Positions 6,601 to 15,485 are shown, numbered from the stretch's first letter. The stretch: DNA of 16,967 bases from CAZXDS01 sp964639525 (GCA_964639525.1 CAZXDS010000057.1:1-16967), one strand, 5' to 3'. Notes: generated from the sequence alone by a model not told the origin. Translations and numbers: made by a program.

Positions 6601-8407
6601 TAGTCTTAGCTTCTTTTTTTGTTTGCAACATAATTGATTTGGTAGTATTCATAAAACTTGGTTTCACTCTTAAATACGCATCAATCACCTTTCGAGCAAT
6701 CGGGGCAGCATATGTACTTCCGTATCCAACGTTTTCCACCACAACGGCAACAGCAATTTTAGGATTATCAGCAGGAGCATAAGCAATGAATACCGCATGA
6801 TTTTTACCAAACGGATTTTGGGACGTCCCTGTTTTTCCGGCAATTTTATACTGCGAATTACTAATATTTCTAGCTGTGCCTTCTTTCCCATTTACAACGA
6901 GAAACATTGCATTTTTAACCGTCTTTAAAGTTTTTTCGCTAATATTTATTTTTTCGTCATCATAACTAAAAGGCACAAACCGCTGTGTAAATTTATCAAC
7001 GTAACCTTTAACAAAATGCGGTTTCTTCGTTACTCCGTTATTTGCCAACAAAGCAGTATAATGGGCGAGCTGCAAAGGAGTAACACCAACTTCTCCTTGC
7101 CCAATAACGAGATTCAGCAACAAACCTCTGCTCCATTTATTTTTGCCGTAGCGTTTATCCAAATAATTTTTATCGGGTAAAAGTCCTGAATTTTCCTCCG
7201 GAATATCAATTCCCGTCTTGTTTCCCAAACCAAACAAACCGGCATACTTGTGCCACTTTTCCAAACCGAGTTTCAACATTAACTGATAAAAATAAGTGTT
7301 GCATGAAGCCTCAATTGCTTTTGTTAAATTTGTTTTGCCATGATAATGATCGCAGCCGAAAAATCTATTTCCCAACTGATATCCGCCTTTGCAAAAAATA
7401 GTCCAATTTTTATTTATTGTCCCTTCCTCCAGTGCTGCAATTGCAGCAATCATCTTTATAGTTGACCCAGGAGGATAAATAGACATTGTTGCTCTGTTAA
7501 ACAACGGTTTGTTTGGATTATTTACTAGTTGCTTCCATTTTTCATTCGACAATATATTTGAAAATAAGGAAAGATCATATTGAGGAGAAGAAACAAACGC
7601 AATAATTTCTCCTGTTGTTGGGTCTAAAGCAACAATAGCTCCTTTTCTGTTTTTGAGCTCATTTCTCGCTACAATTTGCGTTTGTTTATCAATTGATAAA
7701 ACCAAATCATCACCCTTAATAGGTTTCCTATCCGCTTTGCCGTTTAAGTATTTTCCAATAGTTTTACGTTTGGAATCAACAATTATATAGTCATATCCCT
7801 TTACACCCCGCAAATATTTTTCATAGGTTTTTTCCAAACCTTTAACACCTATATTATCATCAATGGAATACATAGGTTTATTCTTTTTGTAAAATTTGGG
7901 AGAAATTTCCTTTATGTAACCGAAAAAATGTGAGCCATTAATTCCGAATGAATAATCACGCTGTAAATCAATAACATATGAAACACCGGGAAGGAACCGA
8001 GATTGTTCGTCAAGCCAAGTTATTGATTGGAAACTTAAATTGCTCTTTATTTTCCGAGGTAAAAATCGGGAATAAAATCTTTTTTTTCGCAGCACTTTAG
8101 CAATATATCCCGAATCAACACCTATTACCTCTTCAATTATTCCGGTATTCTTTGTATCATATTTATCGGGTGTAATATCCAATATAAAAGACGGACGGTT
8201 GCTAACAAGTATATTAAAATTCCTATCATAAAAGATTCCGCGTGGAGCTTGCTGTACAATTTTCTTTATGCTATTCCTATTTGCCTTATCAACAAAACTC
8301 TTGTTTTCAACAATTTGCATTCTAAAAAGTTGTAAAACCAACAGCGTTGAAAAGCCTACAATAACGAACTGAAATATTTGTCTTCTAAAATTTGTTCCGA
8401 AAAACAT
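6584..8407 (-). CDS. mrdA: Penicillin-binding protein 2, elongasome transpeptidase
   Basis: This is a class B PBP that cross-links peptidoglycan in the lateral wall as RodA's partner. The 607-residue protein has one N-terminal membrane anchor (about 8-26), a pedestal/dimerisation region (about 45-230), and a transpeptidase domain with all three active-site motifs: S315-T-I-K318 in P-P-G-S-T-I-K, S368-C-N370, and K525-T-G527 followed by T-S. I chose the ATG at 8407, which begins one base after the mreD stop. A TTG at 8419 inside mreD would add only four residues. There is no clear Shine-Dalgarno sequence, so reinitiation from mreD is likely. The C-terminal tail after residue 580 is basic and probably unstructured. 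The gene overlaps rodA by 17 bases. Confidence 0.95.
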   Translation of the reverse strand: MFFGTNFRRQIFQFVIVGFSTLLVLQLFRMQIVENKSFVDKANRNSIKKIVQQAPRGIFYDRNFNILVSNRPSFILDITPDKYDTKNTGIIEEVIGVDSGYIAKVLRKKRFYSRFLPRKIKSNLSFQSITWLDEQSRFLPGVSYVIDLQRDYSFGINGSHFFGYIKEISPKFYKKNKPMYSIDDNIGVKGLEKTYEKYLRGVKGYDYIIVDSKRKTIGKYLNGKADRKPIKGDDLVLSIDKQTQIVARNELKNRKGAIVALDPTTGEIIAFVSSPQYDLSLFSNILSNEKWKQLVNNPNKPLFNRATMSIYPPGSTIKMIAAIAALEEGTINKNWTIFCKGGYQLGNRFFGCDHYHGKTNLTKAIEASCNTYFYQLMLKLGLEKWHKYAGLFGLGNKTGIDIPEENSGLLPDKNYLDKRYGKNKWSRGLLLNLVIGQGEVGVTPLQLAHYTALLANNGVTKKPHFVKGYVDKFTQRFVPFSYDDEKINISEKTLKTVKNAMFLVVNGKEGTARNISNSQYKIAGKTGTSQNPFGKNHAVFIAYAPADNPKIAVAVVVENVGYGSTYAAPIARKVIDAYLRVKPSFMNTTKSIMLQTKKEAKTNADKL

Positions 8408-8408
8408 T

Positions 8409-8900
8409 TTAATTTTCAATCAATTTAAAAGGTTTCAATAAAATTATTGGAATAGCAATTGCAGTAGAATAAACACCGCACGAAATTGAAAATACTAATA
8501 GTGAATTAAATATTTCATTCAATTGATTTGTGCCCAACGCCGAATAAAAAAATGAACTTATTGAGCCGCTTATAAAAATAATTAAAAGAATCGTTAATGA
8601 ATTAATCTCACTCGGCATTTGTGTTTCGTCGTAAAAATAGCCGGTTATAAATCCGACTAATGTATATGCAAACATAGCACTTCCAAGAACACCGCCCGAA
8701 ATAAAATCAAAGATAAAACCGGATAAAAAACCAAGTGTGGTTCCGTAGATTTGTCCATTTTTTAAAGTAAAAAATATTATTGGCAGTACAAGCAAATCCG
8801 GATAAATTCCTGAAACAGAAATCAAAGGCACAGCCGTCAATTGTGCTACCGCCGTTAAAATGAAGAGAATAATAATAATTATAAAGTCCTTTCTTATCAT
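8409..8900 (-). CDS. mreD: MreD, rod shape-determining membrane protein
   Basis: The small (163-residue), very hydrophobic protein has about five predicted membrane segments, beginning with an isoleucine-rich helix at 6-27. The family is poorly conserved, but size, topology, the D-L-L-V-L-P-I-I-F-F-T-L-K-N-G segment, the G-F-L-S-G-F-I-F-D-F motif and the position between mreC and mrdA make the call secure. MreD is a core elongasome component that binds MreC and influences PBP2-RodA activity. Its ATG overlaps the mreC stop by four bases (ATGA), a classic coupling arrangement. Confidence 0.92.
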   Translation of the reverse strand: MIRKDFIIIIILFILTAVAQLTAVPLISVSGIYPDLLVLPIIFFTLKNGQIYGTTLGFLSGFIFDFISGGVLGSAMFAYTLVGFITGYFYDETQMPSEINSLTILLIIFISGSISSFFYSALGTNQLNEIFNSLLVFSISCGVYSTAIAIPIILLKPFKLIEN

Positions 8901-9733
8901 TGCAAATCTCTTCTAAAATTTAGCTCGACATTGCGAAGTTTTTTGCTAACAACAACTTTAACTACAAATATGTTTTTGATTTCGCTTAAATCCACAAATG
9001 ACTTTATATAAACTATGCTGAGAAGCCCGGGAATGTTCTGTTCATTTTTTGAGACAACTCCTACTGAAATCATAGGTGGAAATAATGTACCGAAAGCTGA
9101 GGAAACAATTCTGTCACCTTCCTTTATATCAGAGGAAGATGGAACGTTTTTCAAAAAAAGGCTTTCCCCGTTCCAACTTAATATTCCGCTGTAATTACTT
9201 CGCTGATCTTCAACCGATATCATTAAATCAGGACTTTTAATAGTTTTAACGACTGAGAAATTATCGTCAACTTGGTCAATAATTCCGACCAATCCCTCCC
9301 CGCTAACAATCGGCATTCCCACAGTAACACCGTCATTTACACCCGAATTAATGATAAAATTAGTATGAGTTTTTGAAACGGTTTTTGAGATTATTTTTGA
9401 TGGGATTAATTCAAAAGACGATTGATTTTTGAAATTTAACAATCTGTGTAATTCCGAATTTTCCAGTGCATAATTGCGAAGTAAATTATTCCTCAAATTA
9501 AGCTCTGCATTTTCCTGTCTTAATTTGTTCAATTCAGTGTTGTTAACAAATAAAGCAAAAAAATTATCGGCAGTATTGTCTAAATATGCAAAGGATGAAA
9601 AAGCATAAGTTTTAATTTTTTTTAATTTCTGATTGTTATTTAGCGGTAAGAATACCAGGCTAATAATTAGAAAAATTATTAATACAAAATATTCTTTGTA
9701 ATCATTTAATACTTTTCTAATGAACTTCTGCAT
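8897..9733 (-). CDS. mreC: MreC, rod shape-determining protein
   Basis: The 278-residue bitopic protein has a short cytoplasmic N-terminus, a membrane helix at about 15-30, a coiled coil at about 66-100 with leucine/asparagine heptads, and a periplasmic beta-barrel domain. The family hallmark is GVNDGVTVGMPIVSGEGLVG at 131-150, followed by I-I-D-Q-V. MreC filaments bind PBP2 and help activate PBP2-RodA. The start is the ATG at 9733. Separated from mreB by 101 bp, the gene has its own candidate promoter at 9772-9802, so mreCD-mrdA-rodA may be expressed apart from mreB as well as with it. Confidence 0.94.
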   Translation of the reverse strand: MQKFIRKVLNDYKEYFVLIIFLIISLVFLPLNNNQKLKKIKTYAFSSFAYLDNTADNFFALFVNNTELNKLRQENAELNLRNNLLRNYALENSELHRLLNFKNQSSFELIPSKIISKTVSKTHTNFIINSGVNDGVTVGMPIVSGEGLVGIIDQVDDNFSVVKTIKSPDLMISVEDQRSNYSGILSWNGESLFLKNVPSSSDIKEGDRIVSSAFGTLFPPMISVGVVSKNEQNIPGLLSIVYIKSFVDLSEIKNIFVVKVVVSKKLRNVELNFRRDLQ

Positions 9734-9771
9734 TATTTAATTATTTCCAAACTTTTTATCTTAAAAACACC

Positions 9772-9802
9772 CAAAATTATTTGCTCAATTCTGAGTTACA
9801 AA
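9772..9802 (-). promoter_or_regulatory. Candidate Bacteroidota-type promoter for mreC
   Basis: On the minus strand TTTG (plus 9799-9802) is followed after 19 bases by TAATTTTG (plus 9772-9779), a fit to the TTTG / TAnnTTTG pair. Initiation would fall near 9765, giving a leader of about 30 bases before the mreC ATG at 9733. Confidence 0.55.
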
Positions 9803-9834
9803 ACGAAACTGATTTACAATTGCTAATTTTAAGA

Positions 9835-10860
9835 CTAATAATTTCTTTTACGAATAAAAACTTTTGAGTATTTATTGAAATTATCAATCGCTTTGCCGGC
9901 TCCGCGAACGACAGCAGTAAGCGGGTCCTCTGAAACATGTACGGGCAACTGCGTTTCCATTCTGATTCTTTCGTCTAAACCTTTTAGCAAAGCACCGCCT
10001 CCGGTTAGCATAACTCCTCTGTCAAGAATATCGGCGGAAAGTTCCGGTGGAGTTCTTTCCAATGTTTGTTTAACCGACTCAACTATTTGTCCAACACTTT
10101 CATTAAGAGCTTCACGAATTTCGACAGAACTAACTTCCACGGTTTTGGGAATACCGCCAACTAAATCTCTTCCCTTAACCTGCACAGTAATTTCCTCTTT
10201 TAACGGAACGGCGGAACCAACCTCACACTTAATTGATTCAGCAGTTCTTTCACCAATAAGCAAGTTATAACTTTTTTTGAAAAACTGCATAATTGCATTA
10301 TTCATTTCGTCACCGGCAATCCGAACAGATTCTTCATTTACAATTCCGGAAAGTGCAATAATTGCAATTTCAGTTGTTCCGCCTCCGATATCAATAATCA
10401 TGTTACCAACCGGAGCATCAACATCAAGACCGATACCGATAGCAGCAGCCATTGGCTCTGCAATTAGATGAACTTCTTTTGCACCGGCGTGCTCTGCACT
10501 ATCGCGAACTGCTCTTTTTTCAACTTCCGTAACACCGCTCGGAACAGCAATTACTATTCTTCGGCTTGAAAAAGAAGTTGTGTTGCTTTTTTTAATAAAA
10601 GCACGAATCATTCCTTCGGCAATTTCAAAATCAGCAATAACTCCATCACGCATTGGTCGTGAAACCCTTATTTCACGGTGTTCCCTGCCCTGCATTTCCT
10701 TTGCTTCTTTTCCAATAGCGATAATTTTCTTAGTGGTTCTATCAAATGCAACTATTGAAGGTTCGTTCAGCACAATGCCTTTACCCTTAATATGAATAAG
10801 TGTATTCGCTGTCCCGAGATCTATTGCAATATCTGTCGAAAGGAAATCAAAAAATCCCAT
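9835..10860 (-). CDS. mreB: MreB, actin-like rod shape-determining protein
   Basis: The 341-residue MreB forms membrane-associated filaments that guide elongasome movement. Actin-fold motifs are all present: phosphate-1 I-D-L-G-T-A-N-T with D14, the connect motif with E136 in A-E-P-M-A-A-A-I-G, phosphate-2 I-D-I-G-G-G-T-T-E at 156-164, and the adenosine loop L-T-G-G-G-A at 285-290. The N-terminal M-G-F-F-D-F-L is a plausible membrane-contact stretch. An A-G-A-G-G-T site (about 10864-10869 on the minus strand) precedes the ATG at 10860 by three to four bases. This single mreB heads the classic mreBCD-mrdA-rodA order, implying a rod-shaped cell. Confidence 0.98.
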   Translation of the reverse strand: MGFFDFLSTDIAIDLGTANTLIHIKGKGIVLNEPSIVAFDRTTKKIIAIGKEAKEMQGREHREIRVSRPMRDGVIADFEIAEGMIRAFIKKSNTTSFSSRRIVIAVPSGVTEVEKRAVRDSAEHAGAKEVHLIAEPMAAAIGIGLDVDAPVGNMIIDIGGGTTEIAIIALSGIVNEESVRIAGDEMNNAIMQFFKKSYNLLIGERTAESIKCEVGSAVPLKEEITVQVKGRDLVGGIPKTVEVSSVEIREALNESVGQIVESVKQTLERTPPELSADILDRGVMLTGGGALLKGLDERIRMETQLPVHVSEDPLTAVVRGAGKAIDNFNKYSKVFIRKRNY

Positions 10861-10920
10861 AATACCTCTGTAACCGGATTAACCGGCAAATTAAATTATT
10901 ATTATATTTTCATTAATTAT

Positions 10921-10928
10921 CAAAATTA
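10921..10928 (-). promoter_or_regulatory. Candidate -7 element upstream of mreB
   Basis: TAATTTTG on the minus strand, identical to the core before mreC, lies about 60 bases before the mreB start. Only a TTG (plus CAA at 10952-10954, 23 bases away) is available as a -33 element. The leader also contains two CCGG blocks (10874-10877 and 10883-10886) that can pair just upstream of the ribosome site. Confidence 0.4.
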
Positions 10929-10983
10929 ATATTTTCAAATACTACTTTTTACAATATTTAACAGCATTATTTTAAAATAGTAT

Positions 10984-12501
10984 TTAGTGTTTAAAATTTC
11001 TTACTCCGGTAAAAACCATAGCAATGTTATTATTATTTGCAGCTTCAATTACTTCCTTATCTCTAACGGAACCACCGGGTTGAATCACCGATGTAATTCC
11101 CTGTTCCGCTATTTCAATTAGTCCATCAGCAAAAGGGAAAAAAGCATCGGAAGCCGCAACAGCTCCATTTAGTTTGTGCCCATGTTGAATTGCTTTTTGA
11201 GCCGCTATTCTCGCAGAATCAACACGAGACATTTGTCCTGCCCCAACGCCAATTACTTTCATATCTTTTACAAAAACAATTGCATTCGATTTTGTGTGCT
11301 TGCAGATAATCCACGCAAATTTCAAATTTTTCATCTCATCTTCAGCAATATTTTTACCTGACACCAACTCTATTTTTAATTCAGATATAGAAGAGCTATC
11401 TTTTTCCTGCACAGCCAAACCACCCGGAATGCTTTTTACCAACAATTCACTTTTGGGTATTTCCGCAATTTGTTTAACCAATCTACGATTTTTTTTCTTC
11501 TTTAATATATCAAAAGCTTCACCGGAAAATGAAGGGGCTAAAATTATTTCCAAAAATATTTTATTTAATTTCTCTGCTGTTATTTTGTCCACTTCCTTAT
11601 TAAAAACAACAATACCGCCAAAGGCAGAAACCGGATCACCTGAAAGCGCCTTTTCATAAGCATCATATACATTATCTGAAATGGCAGCACCGCAGGGATT
11701 TGTGTGCTTAATAACAGCACAAGCAGTATTTTCCAATTCACCAACTAATTCAGCCGCTGCTGATAAATCTATAATATTATTGTATGAAAGTTCCTTTCCG
11801 TGAAGTACTTCAAAATAATTGTAAAAATTGCCATAAATGAAGGCTTGCTGATGCGGGTTTTCGCCATAACGCAGCTTTTTTTGAAGTTTATAATTTATTC
11901 TCAAATCCGTTTTAGGAAAATCGAATTCATCCTCAAAATAGTTTGCAATTAACGTGTCGTAATAAGAAGTGTGAGCAAATGCCGCATAAGCAAGTTCTTG
12001 CCGAGTATTTTCTGAAATATCTCCTAATTCCAATTCGGCAATAAATTCATCATATTGGTTCGGATTTGTTAGAACTGAAACATTTTTGTAATTTTTCGCA
12101 GCTGCTCTAATCAGACTTGGACCGCCAATATCAATATTTTCAATTTTTGCCTCAGTATCAATATCGTTTCTATTCACAACCTTAGGGAACGGATAAAGAT
12201 TTACGCAAACAATGTCGATTTGCTCAATGTCATTTTTGGCAGCTTCGGATAAATCATTTTTATTGTCAGGACGCATTAAAATGCCGCCGAAAATTTTTGG
12301 CTGTAAAGTCTTAACACGCCCGCTAAATATTTCCGGAAAATCAGTATAATCCTCAACTAAAGTGCAATCAATTGAATTTTCTAATAATAGTTTTGCTGTA
12401 TTTCCCGTTGCAAGAATGTGATAACCAAAACTGTTTAAAGAAGTTGCAAATTCAACTATTCCTATTTTATCGGATACACTAATTAATGCTAATTTTTTCA
12501 A
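10984..12501 (-). CDS. purH: Bifunctional AICAR transformylase / IMP cyclohydrolase
   Basis: PurH performs the last two steps of IMP synthesis: formylation of AICAR and ring closure of FAICAR. The 505-residue length is usual. The N-terminal cyclohydrolase domain (about 1-150) has S-V-S-D-K-x-G-I, G-R-V-K64-T-L and N-I-D-I-G-G-P-S-L-I-R-A-A-A-K-N. The transformylase domain has R-Y-G-E-N-P-H-Q, the catalytic pair K265-H266 in K-H-T-N-P-C-G-A-A, and near the end A-S-D-A-F-F-P-F-A-D and Q-P-G-G-S-V-R-D. The start is TTG at 12501, because the protein begins exactly at the family start and the next methionine is at codon 77. It lies eight bases after the purN stop, so the two are cotranscribed. One oddity is that T-L-H-P is replaced by T-L-Q-P (Q67). 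Confidence 0.96.
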   Translation of the reverse strand: MKKLALISVSDKIGIVEFATSLNSFGYHILATGNTAKLLLENSIDCTLVEDYTDFPEIFSGRVKTLQPKIFGGILMRPDNKNDLSEAAKNDIEQIDIVCVNLYPFPKVVNRNDIDTEAKIENIDIGGPSLIRAAAKNYKNVSVLTNPNQYDEFIAELELGDISENTRQELAYAAFAHTSYYDTLIANYFEDEFDFPKTDLRINYKLQKKLRYGENPHQQAFIYGNFYNYFEVLHGKELSYNNIIDLSAAAELVGELENTACAVIKHTNPCGAAISDNVYDAYEKALSGDPVSAFGGIVVFNKEVDKITAEKLNKIFLEIILAPSFSGEAFDILKKKKNRRLVKQIAEIPKSELLVKSIPGGLAVQEKDSSSISELKIELVSGKNIAEDEMKNLKFAWIICKHTKSNAIVFVKDMKVIGVGAGQMSRVDSARIAAQKAIQHGHKLNGAVAASDAFFPFADGLIEIAEQGITSVIQPGGSVRDKEVIEAANNNNIAMVFTGVRNFKH

Positions 12502-12509
12502 TTTAATAA

Positions 12510-13130
12510 CTACTTTCTAATGATTTTAATTTTTCCATTGGAAATTGAAATTCTTTTACTTGCAAATTTTTCAATTACAGACGGCAACAATTGATGCTCA
12601 ACCTTTAGAACTTTTGCTGCAATTTCTTCAGCAGATTTTACATTACTAATATCAACTTTTCTCTGTTCAATTATTAGTCCGTTATCATAAATTTCATCAA
12701 CAAAATGTACAGTAGCGCCTGAATATTTATCGGAAGAATCAAAAACCGCTCGGTGAACGTTCATTCCATACATTCCTCTTCCCCCATATTTTGGTAAAAG
12801 AGCCGGATGAATATTAATTATTTTCTGAGGATATTTTTTAATTAACTTTTCCGGAATCTTCTTCAAAAAACCGGCAAGAACTACAAAATTAATTTCTAAA
12901 TCGTCAAAAATCTTCAGTAAATCATGATAATTTAGATTTTCTAATTTGCTATTAGTACTTACAGAGTAAACGTGTATTTTGTGAGATTCAGCAAAATTAA
13001 ACGCTTCACATTTTTTTTTATCGCTTACAACTACCTTGATTTCAGCGTTAATTTCAGATTTATTTACTGAATTTTGGATTGCTCTAAGATTAGAACCCCT
13101 GCCCGAAACAAATACTGCAATTTTTAACAT
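12510..13130 (-). CDS. purN: Phosphoribosylglycinamide formyltransferase (GAR transformylase)
   Basis: PurN transfers formyl from 10-formyl-tetrahydrofolate to GAR, the third step of purine synthesis. The 206-residue product has the substrate phosphate loop V-S-G-R-G-S-N-L at 8-15, the folate/catalytic block with N106-I-H108-P-A-L-L-P-K-Y, and V-H-F-V-D145-E, which supplies the third catalytic residue. I start it at the ATG 13130-13128 (M-L-K-I-A-V-F). A TTG at 13139 would add three unconserved residues, and neither has a good Shine-Dalgarno sequence. The gene is followed directly by purH. A 178-bp spacer upstream carries a weak promoter candidate, separating it from the GTPase operon on the same strand. 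Confidence 0.95.
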   Translation of the reverse strand: MLKIAVFVSGRGSNLRAIQNSVNKSEINAEIKVVVSDKKKCEAFNFAESHKIHVYSVSTNSKLENLNYHDLLKIFDDLEINFVVLAGFLKKIPEKLIKKYPQKIINIHPALLPKYGGRGMYGMNVHRAVFDSSDKYSGATVHFVDEIYDNGLIIEQRKVDISNVKSAEEIAAKVLKVEHQLLPSVIEKFASKRISISNGKIKIIRK

Positions 13131-13255
13131 TATCCACAAAAATTTTTCAGTAAAAATTACCGAATTAGCTGTAAATAATCAATTTTGAAATCGTCTAAAA
13201 CCATTATTTTTCAATAATTTAGATAGAATTTGGGAGGATTTTAAATATATTTTTA

Positions 13256-13290
13256 CAAAAGTATCAAAATAAGAAAAATATATTTTCAAA
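13256..13290 (-). promoter_or_regulatory. Weak promoter candidate for purN-purH
   Basis: On the minus strand TTTG (plus 13287-13290) is followed after 23 bases by TACTTTTG (plus 13256-13263), which fits the TAnnTTTG core with a rather long spacer. It lies in the only spacer between the 13309 gene and purN and would give a leader of about 120 bases. I see no recognisable purine riboswitch in that leader. Confidence 0.35.
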
Positions 13291-13308
13291 ACCTAAGCAG
13301 GCAGCTAA

Positions 13309-13725
13309 TCACATTTTTAACATTTCATCAATTTTAATAAGCATATTGTCAATATAACTATCAATTTCAACTCCGGTTTCTTCATCCAATTTGCCATAAG
13401 CTTGCAATTTTTTTGAATGTGAATCCGTTAATATTGTCCACAGATAACTAAACTTTGAGTAAATCTTCTGTCTATCGCTGAGCGTTGAACTTTGTAATCC
13501 GAAATTTTCAAATAATTCTAGATTTGTTTTCTTCACTGAATTAATCAGCAAAAGCATATCTTTTTTGCTCTTTTCATCAAATGATTTTTCAACAATGTTC
13601 ATTTGAGAATCATTTTTACTTTCAAGCAGAATCCGCTCTATCTCCAGTAATTGTTCATCAATAATTTTTGCAGTTGCTGACAAAACCCTTTTGTGGTTGG
13701 AATTCAATTTATTTTTTGAAGTCAT
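13309..13725 (-). CDS. Small helical protein of unknown function, third gene of GTPase unit
   Basis: I do not recognise this family. The 138-residue product is charged and lysine/glutamate-rich. It looks entirely helical, with no signal peptide, no membrane segment and no cysteine. The middle (about 15-75) has amphipathic heptad-like stretches. The second half includes Y-S-K-F-S-Y-L-W-T-I-L-T-D-S-H-S-K-K-L-Q-A-Y-G-K-L and an acidic/hydrophobic C-terminal helix. The start is the ATG at 13725. It begins 41 bp after the dynamin-like GTPase on the same strand with no visible promoter between, so it is probably cotranscribed and may be a partner of that GTPase. Codon use and base composition look like the neighbours. 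Function is unknown. Confidence 0.75.
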   Translation of the reverse strand: MTSKNKLNSNHKRVLSATAKIIDEQLLEIERILLESKNDSQMNIVEKSFDEKSKKDMLLLINSVKKTNLELFENFGLQSSTLSDRQKIYSKFSYLWTILTDSHSKKLQAYGKLDEETGVEIDSYIDNMLIKIDEMLKM

Positions 13726-13766
13726 GCTTTTTCAATTTCCTATAAGTAGAATTAAAGCAAACATAA

Positions 13767-15485
13767 TTAATTTTCTATTTCGTCTTTAATTTGCATTAAC
13801 TCGTTTAATTTTTCTTCTAATTGATTAACATCGTTCTCAATGTTGTGTTCACTTTGCTGCTTCTGACTCAACGTGTTATTCAGGATTTTCTCTAAATCAT
13901 CAAGAATTTTTCCGTGTTTATCATTTATATCGAACTTAAATTTAATAAATGATTCCTGAATCCTGTAAGTGATATCGTAAATTACGCGTCCACAATTTGA
14001 TTGTATCTTTGAAATCAAACTGTCGAGCATTTTATTAAAAACCAATTTTTCTATTACCAATTGCGGCATTTTACTGCGAAGCATTCCATTATGCAATCCT
14101 AACACAGTAGGCTCAGATTCAAAATTATAATAAAAACTTGTAAATGATTTTAAATCAAATTTCTCACTAAGCAATGAAATGTCAAAATTGAACATACCGC
14201 CCAAAGAGTTTAAAAATTTGGACATAAATTCATTCGCACCATTGCCATATTTGGTTAATATATTTTTGAAATTCTCAATAACATTCTCTTCCAAATCATT
14301 TTTCAGTTCGTCAAAACCGGACTTCAATTTTTCAATATATCGCTCTTGAATTGATGAAAGATTTTCTGTTTTCATACTCTTAAGCAGACTAACGCGGTTA
14401 GCAGCAAAATCATCTTCGAGCTCATTTATCATTTTGTCACCGATTTCATTAACTGTTTCCGCCACATGGTTTTGAAGCTGTTTCGCTCTGCCTTCCATTA
14501 GAATATCAAAATCTCCTTTTTCATTTTTCATCACACCCATAAGAGAACTAAACTGTTTTAACTTTTCTTCTAAATCCATCGAAGGCATTTTCAAAGTTTC
14601 CACACGGAATTTAATCAAAGCAATTGCCTCGTTAGTTAACAATAGCAATCGTTTGGTAACCGAATCGTTTATAATCAATTCTTTTTCAGTTTCGGCTAAT
14701 AAATTTATTCTATTGATTAGAGATTCTATCTTGCTGATTTTAATTAGATTGGAACTATTCTGCCGAAAGCCGAGTAATGCGTTTTTACTTGAAACTTTAA
14801 TTAATTCAATTGGTTTTTTGTCACATATTTCATTCAACACACTTATGTTATAATTTTTTACTTCTTCCAATTGTTCGGTTGTTAATAAATCAATTTTATT
14901 CAGCACAAAAATCACTTTTGGAATTCGTAATTTTATTCCTGTTAGAAATTCAGATTCTGCTTTTGTAATCGGTACATCGCCTGACAGAATGAACATTGCA
15001 GCATCTATTTTATCAATAAACCGGTTTGTTGTTTCTGTATTGTGCTCAAGTGAAGACCCAACACCCGGAGTATCAATAATAGTAACTCTTTTAAGAATTT
15101 CACTGTTGTGATAAATTTTTACGTATGAAACTTGTTTAATGTTTTTGGGATTTTCCTTTTCAGCTACATACTGATTAACTTCTAAAATATTAACTTTTTT
15201 TGAATCTGAATTAATGAAAAATATTTCAGCATATTTTTTACTGCCGTATTCAATCAAAGTAATAATTGCCGTAAGTGGAATAATTCCGGTCGGAACAATT
15301 TCGTCCTTTAACAAGGCATTAATAAGTGAGGATTTCCCTCTTTTGAAAAGACCGAGCATTACCAAATAAAAATTATCAGAAGTTACTTTCTCCGAAAATT
15401 CATCAATTTCGTCTTTAAGACGTTTATTATTCAAATTTTTAATAATTGATTTTAAGCTTTCAATATTTTGGATATTATTTATCAT
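13767..15485 (-). CDS. Dynamin-family (dynamin-like) large GTPase
   Basis: The 572-residue product has a dynamin-type GTPase domain followed by a long helical region. The GTPase motifs are G1 G-L-F-K-R-G-K51-S52 (45-52), a switch-I threonine at about 72 in P-L-T-A-I-I-T, G3 D138-T-P-G141, and G4 N196-K-I-D199. Residues from about 240 to the end are mostly amphipathic helix with a C-terminal coiled coil rich in Q/E/L. A moderately hydrophobic patch with N-S-L-G-G-M-F-N-F, in the middle of the helical part, could be the membrane-touching paddle. Bacterial dynamins remodel or protect membranes, but targets vary. I use the ATG at 15485, which overlaps the upstream gene by 11 bases; a TTG at 15491 would add two residues. 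It is the second gene of a unit whose leader carries a fluoride aptamer. It could also be called a generic GTPase of the 50S-binding type, but the long helical tail argues for dynamin. Confidence 0.85.
   Translation of the reverse strand: MINNIQNIESLKSIIKNLNNKRLKDEIDEFSEKVTSDNFYLVMLGLFKRGKSSLINALLKDEIVPTGIIPLTAIITLIEYGSKKYAEIFFINSDSKKVNILEVNQYVAEKENPKNIKQVSYVKIYHNSEILKRVTIIDTPGVGSSLEHNTETTNRFIDKIDAAMFILSGDVPITKAESEFLTGIKLRIPKVIFVLNKIDLLTTEQLEEVKNYNISVLNEICDKKPIELIKVSSKNALLGFRQNSSNLIKISKIESLINRINLLAETEKELIINDSVTKRLLLLTNEAIALIKFRVETLKMPSMDLEEKLKQFSSLMGVMKNEKGDFDILMEGRAKQLQNHVAETVNEIGDKMINELEDDFAANRVSLLKSMKTENLSSIQERYIEKLKSGFDELKNDLEENVIENFKNILTKYGNGANEFMSKFLNSLGGMFNFDISLLSEKFDLKSFTSFYYNFESEPTVLGLHNGMLRSKMPQLVIEKLVFNKMLDSLISKIQSNCGRVIYDITYRIQESFIKFKFDINDKHGKILDDLEKILNNTLSQKQQSEHNIENDVNQLEEKLNELMQIKDEIEN

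Noticed and set aside
6685..6891. 68-codon frame inside mrdA
   Set aside because: It overlaps the KTG region of the transpeptidase in another frame, so it is a shadow.
9875..10795. Three rightward open frames (131, 64 and 71 codons) opposite mreB
   Set aside because: They are antisense shadows of a highly conserved gene, with serine/isoleucine-rich low-complexity products.
13131..13308. Purine-type riboswitch before purN
   Set aside because: I could not find the conserved purine aptamer loops or three-way junction in this spacer.
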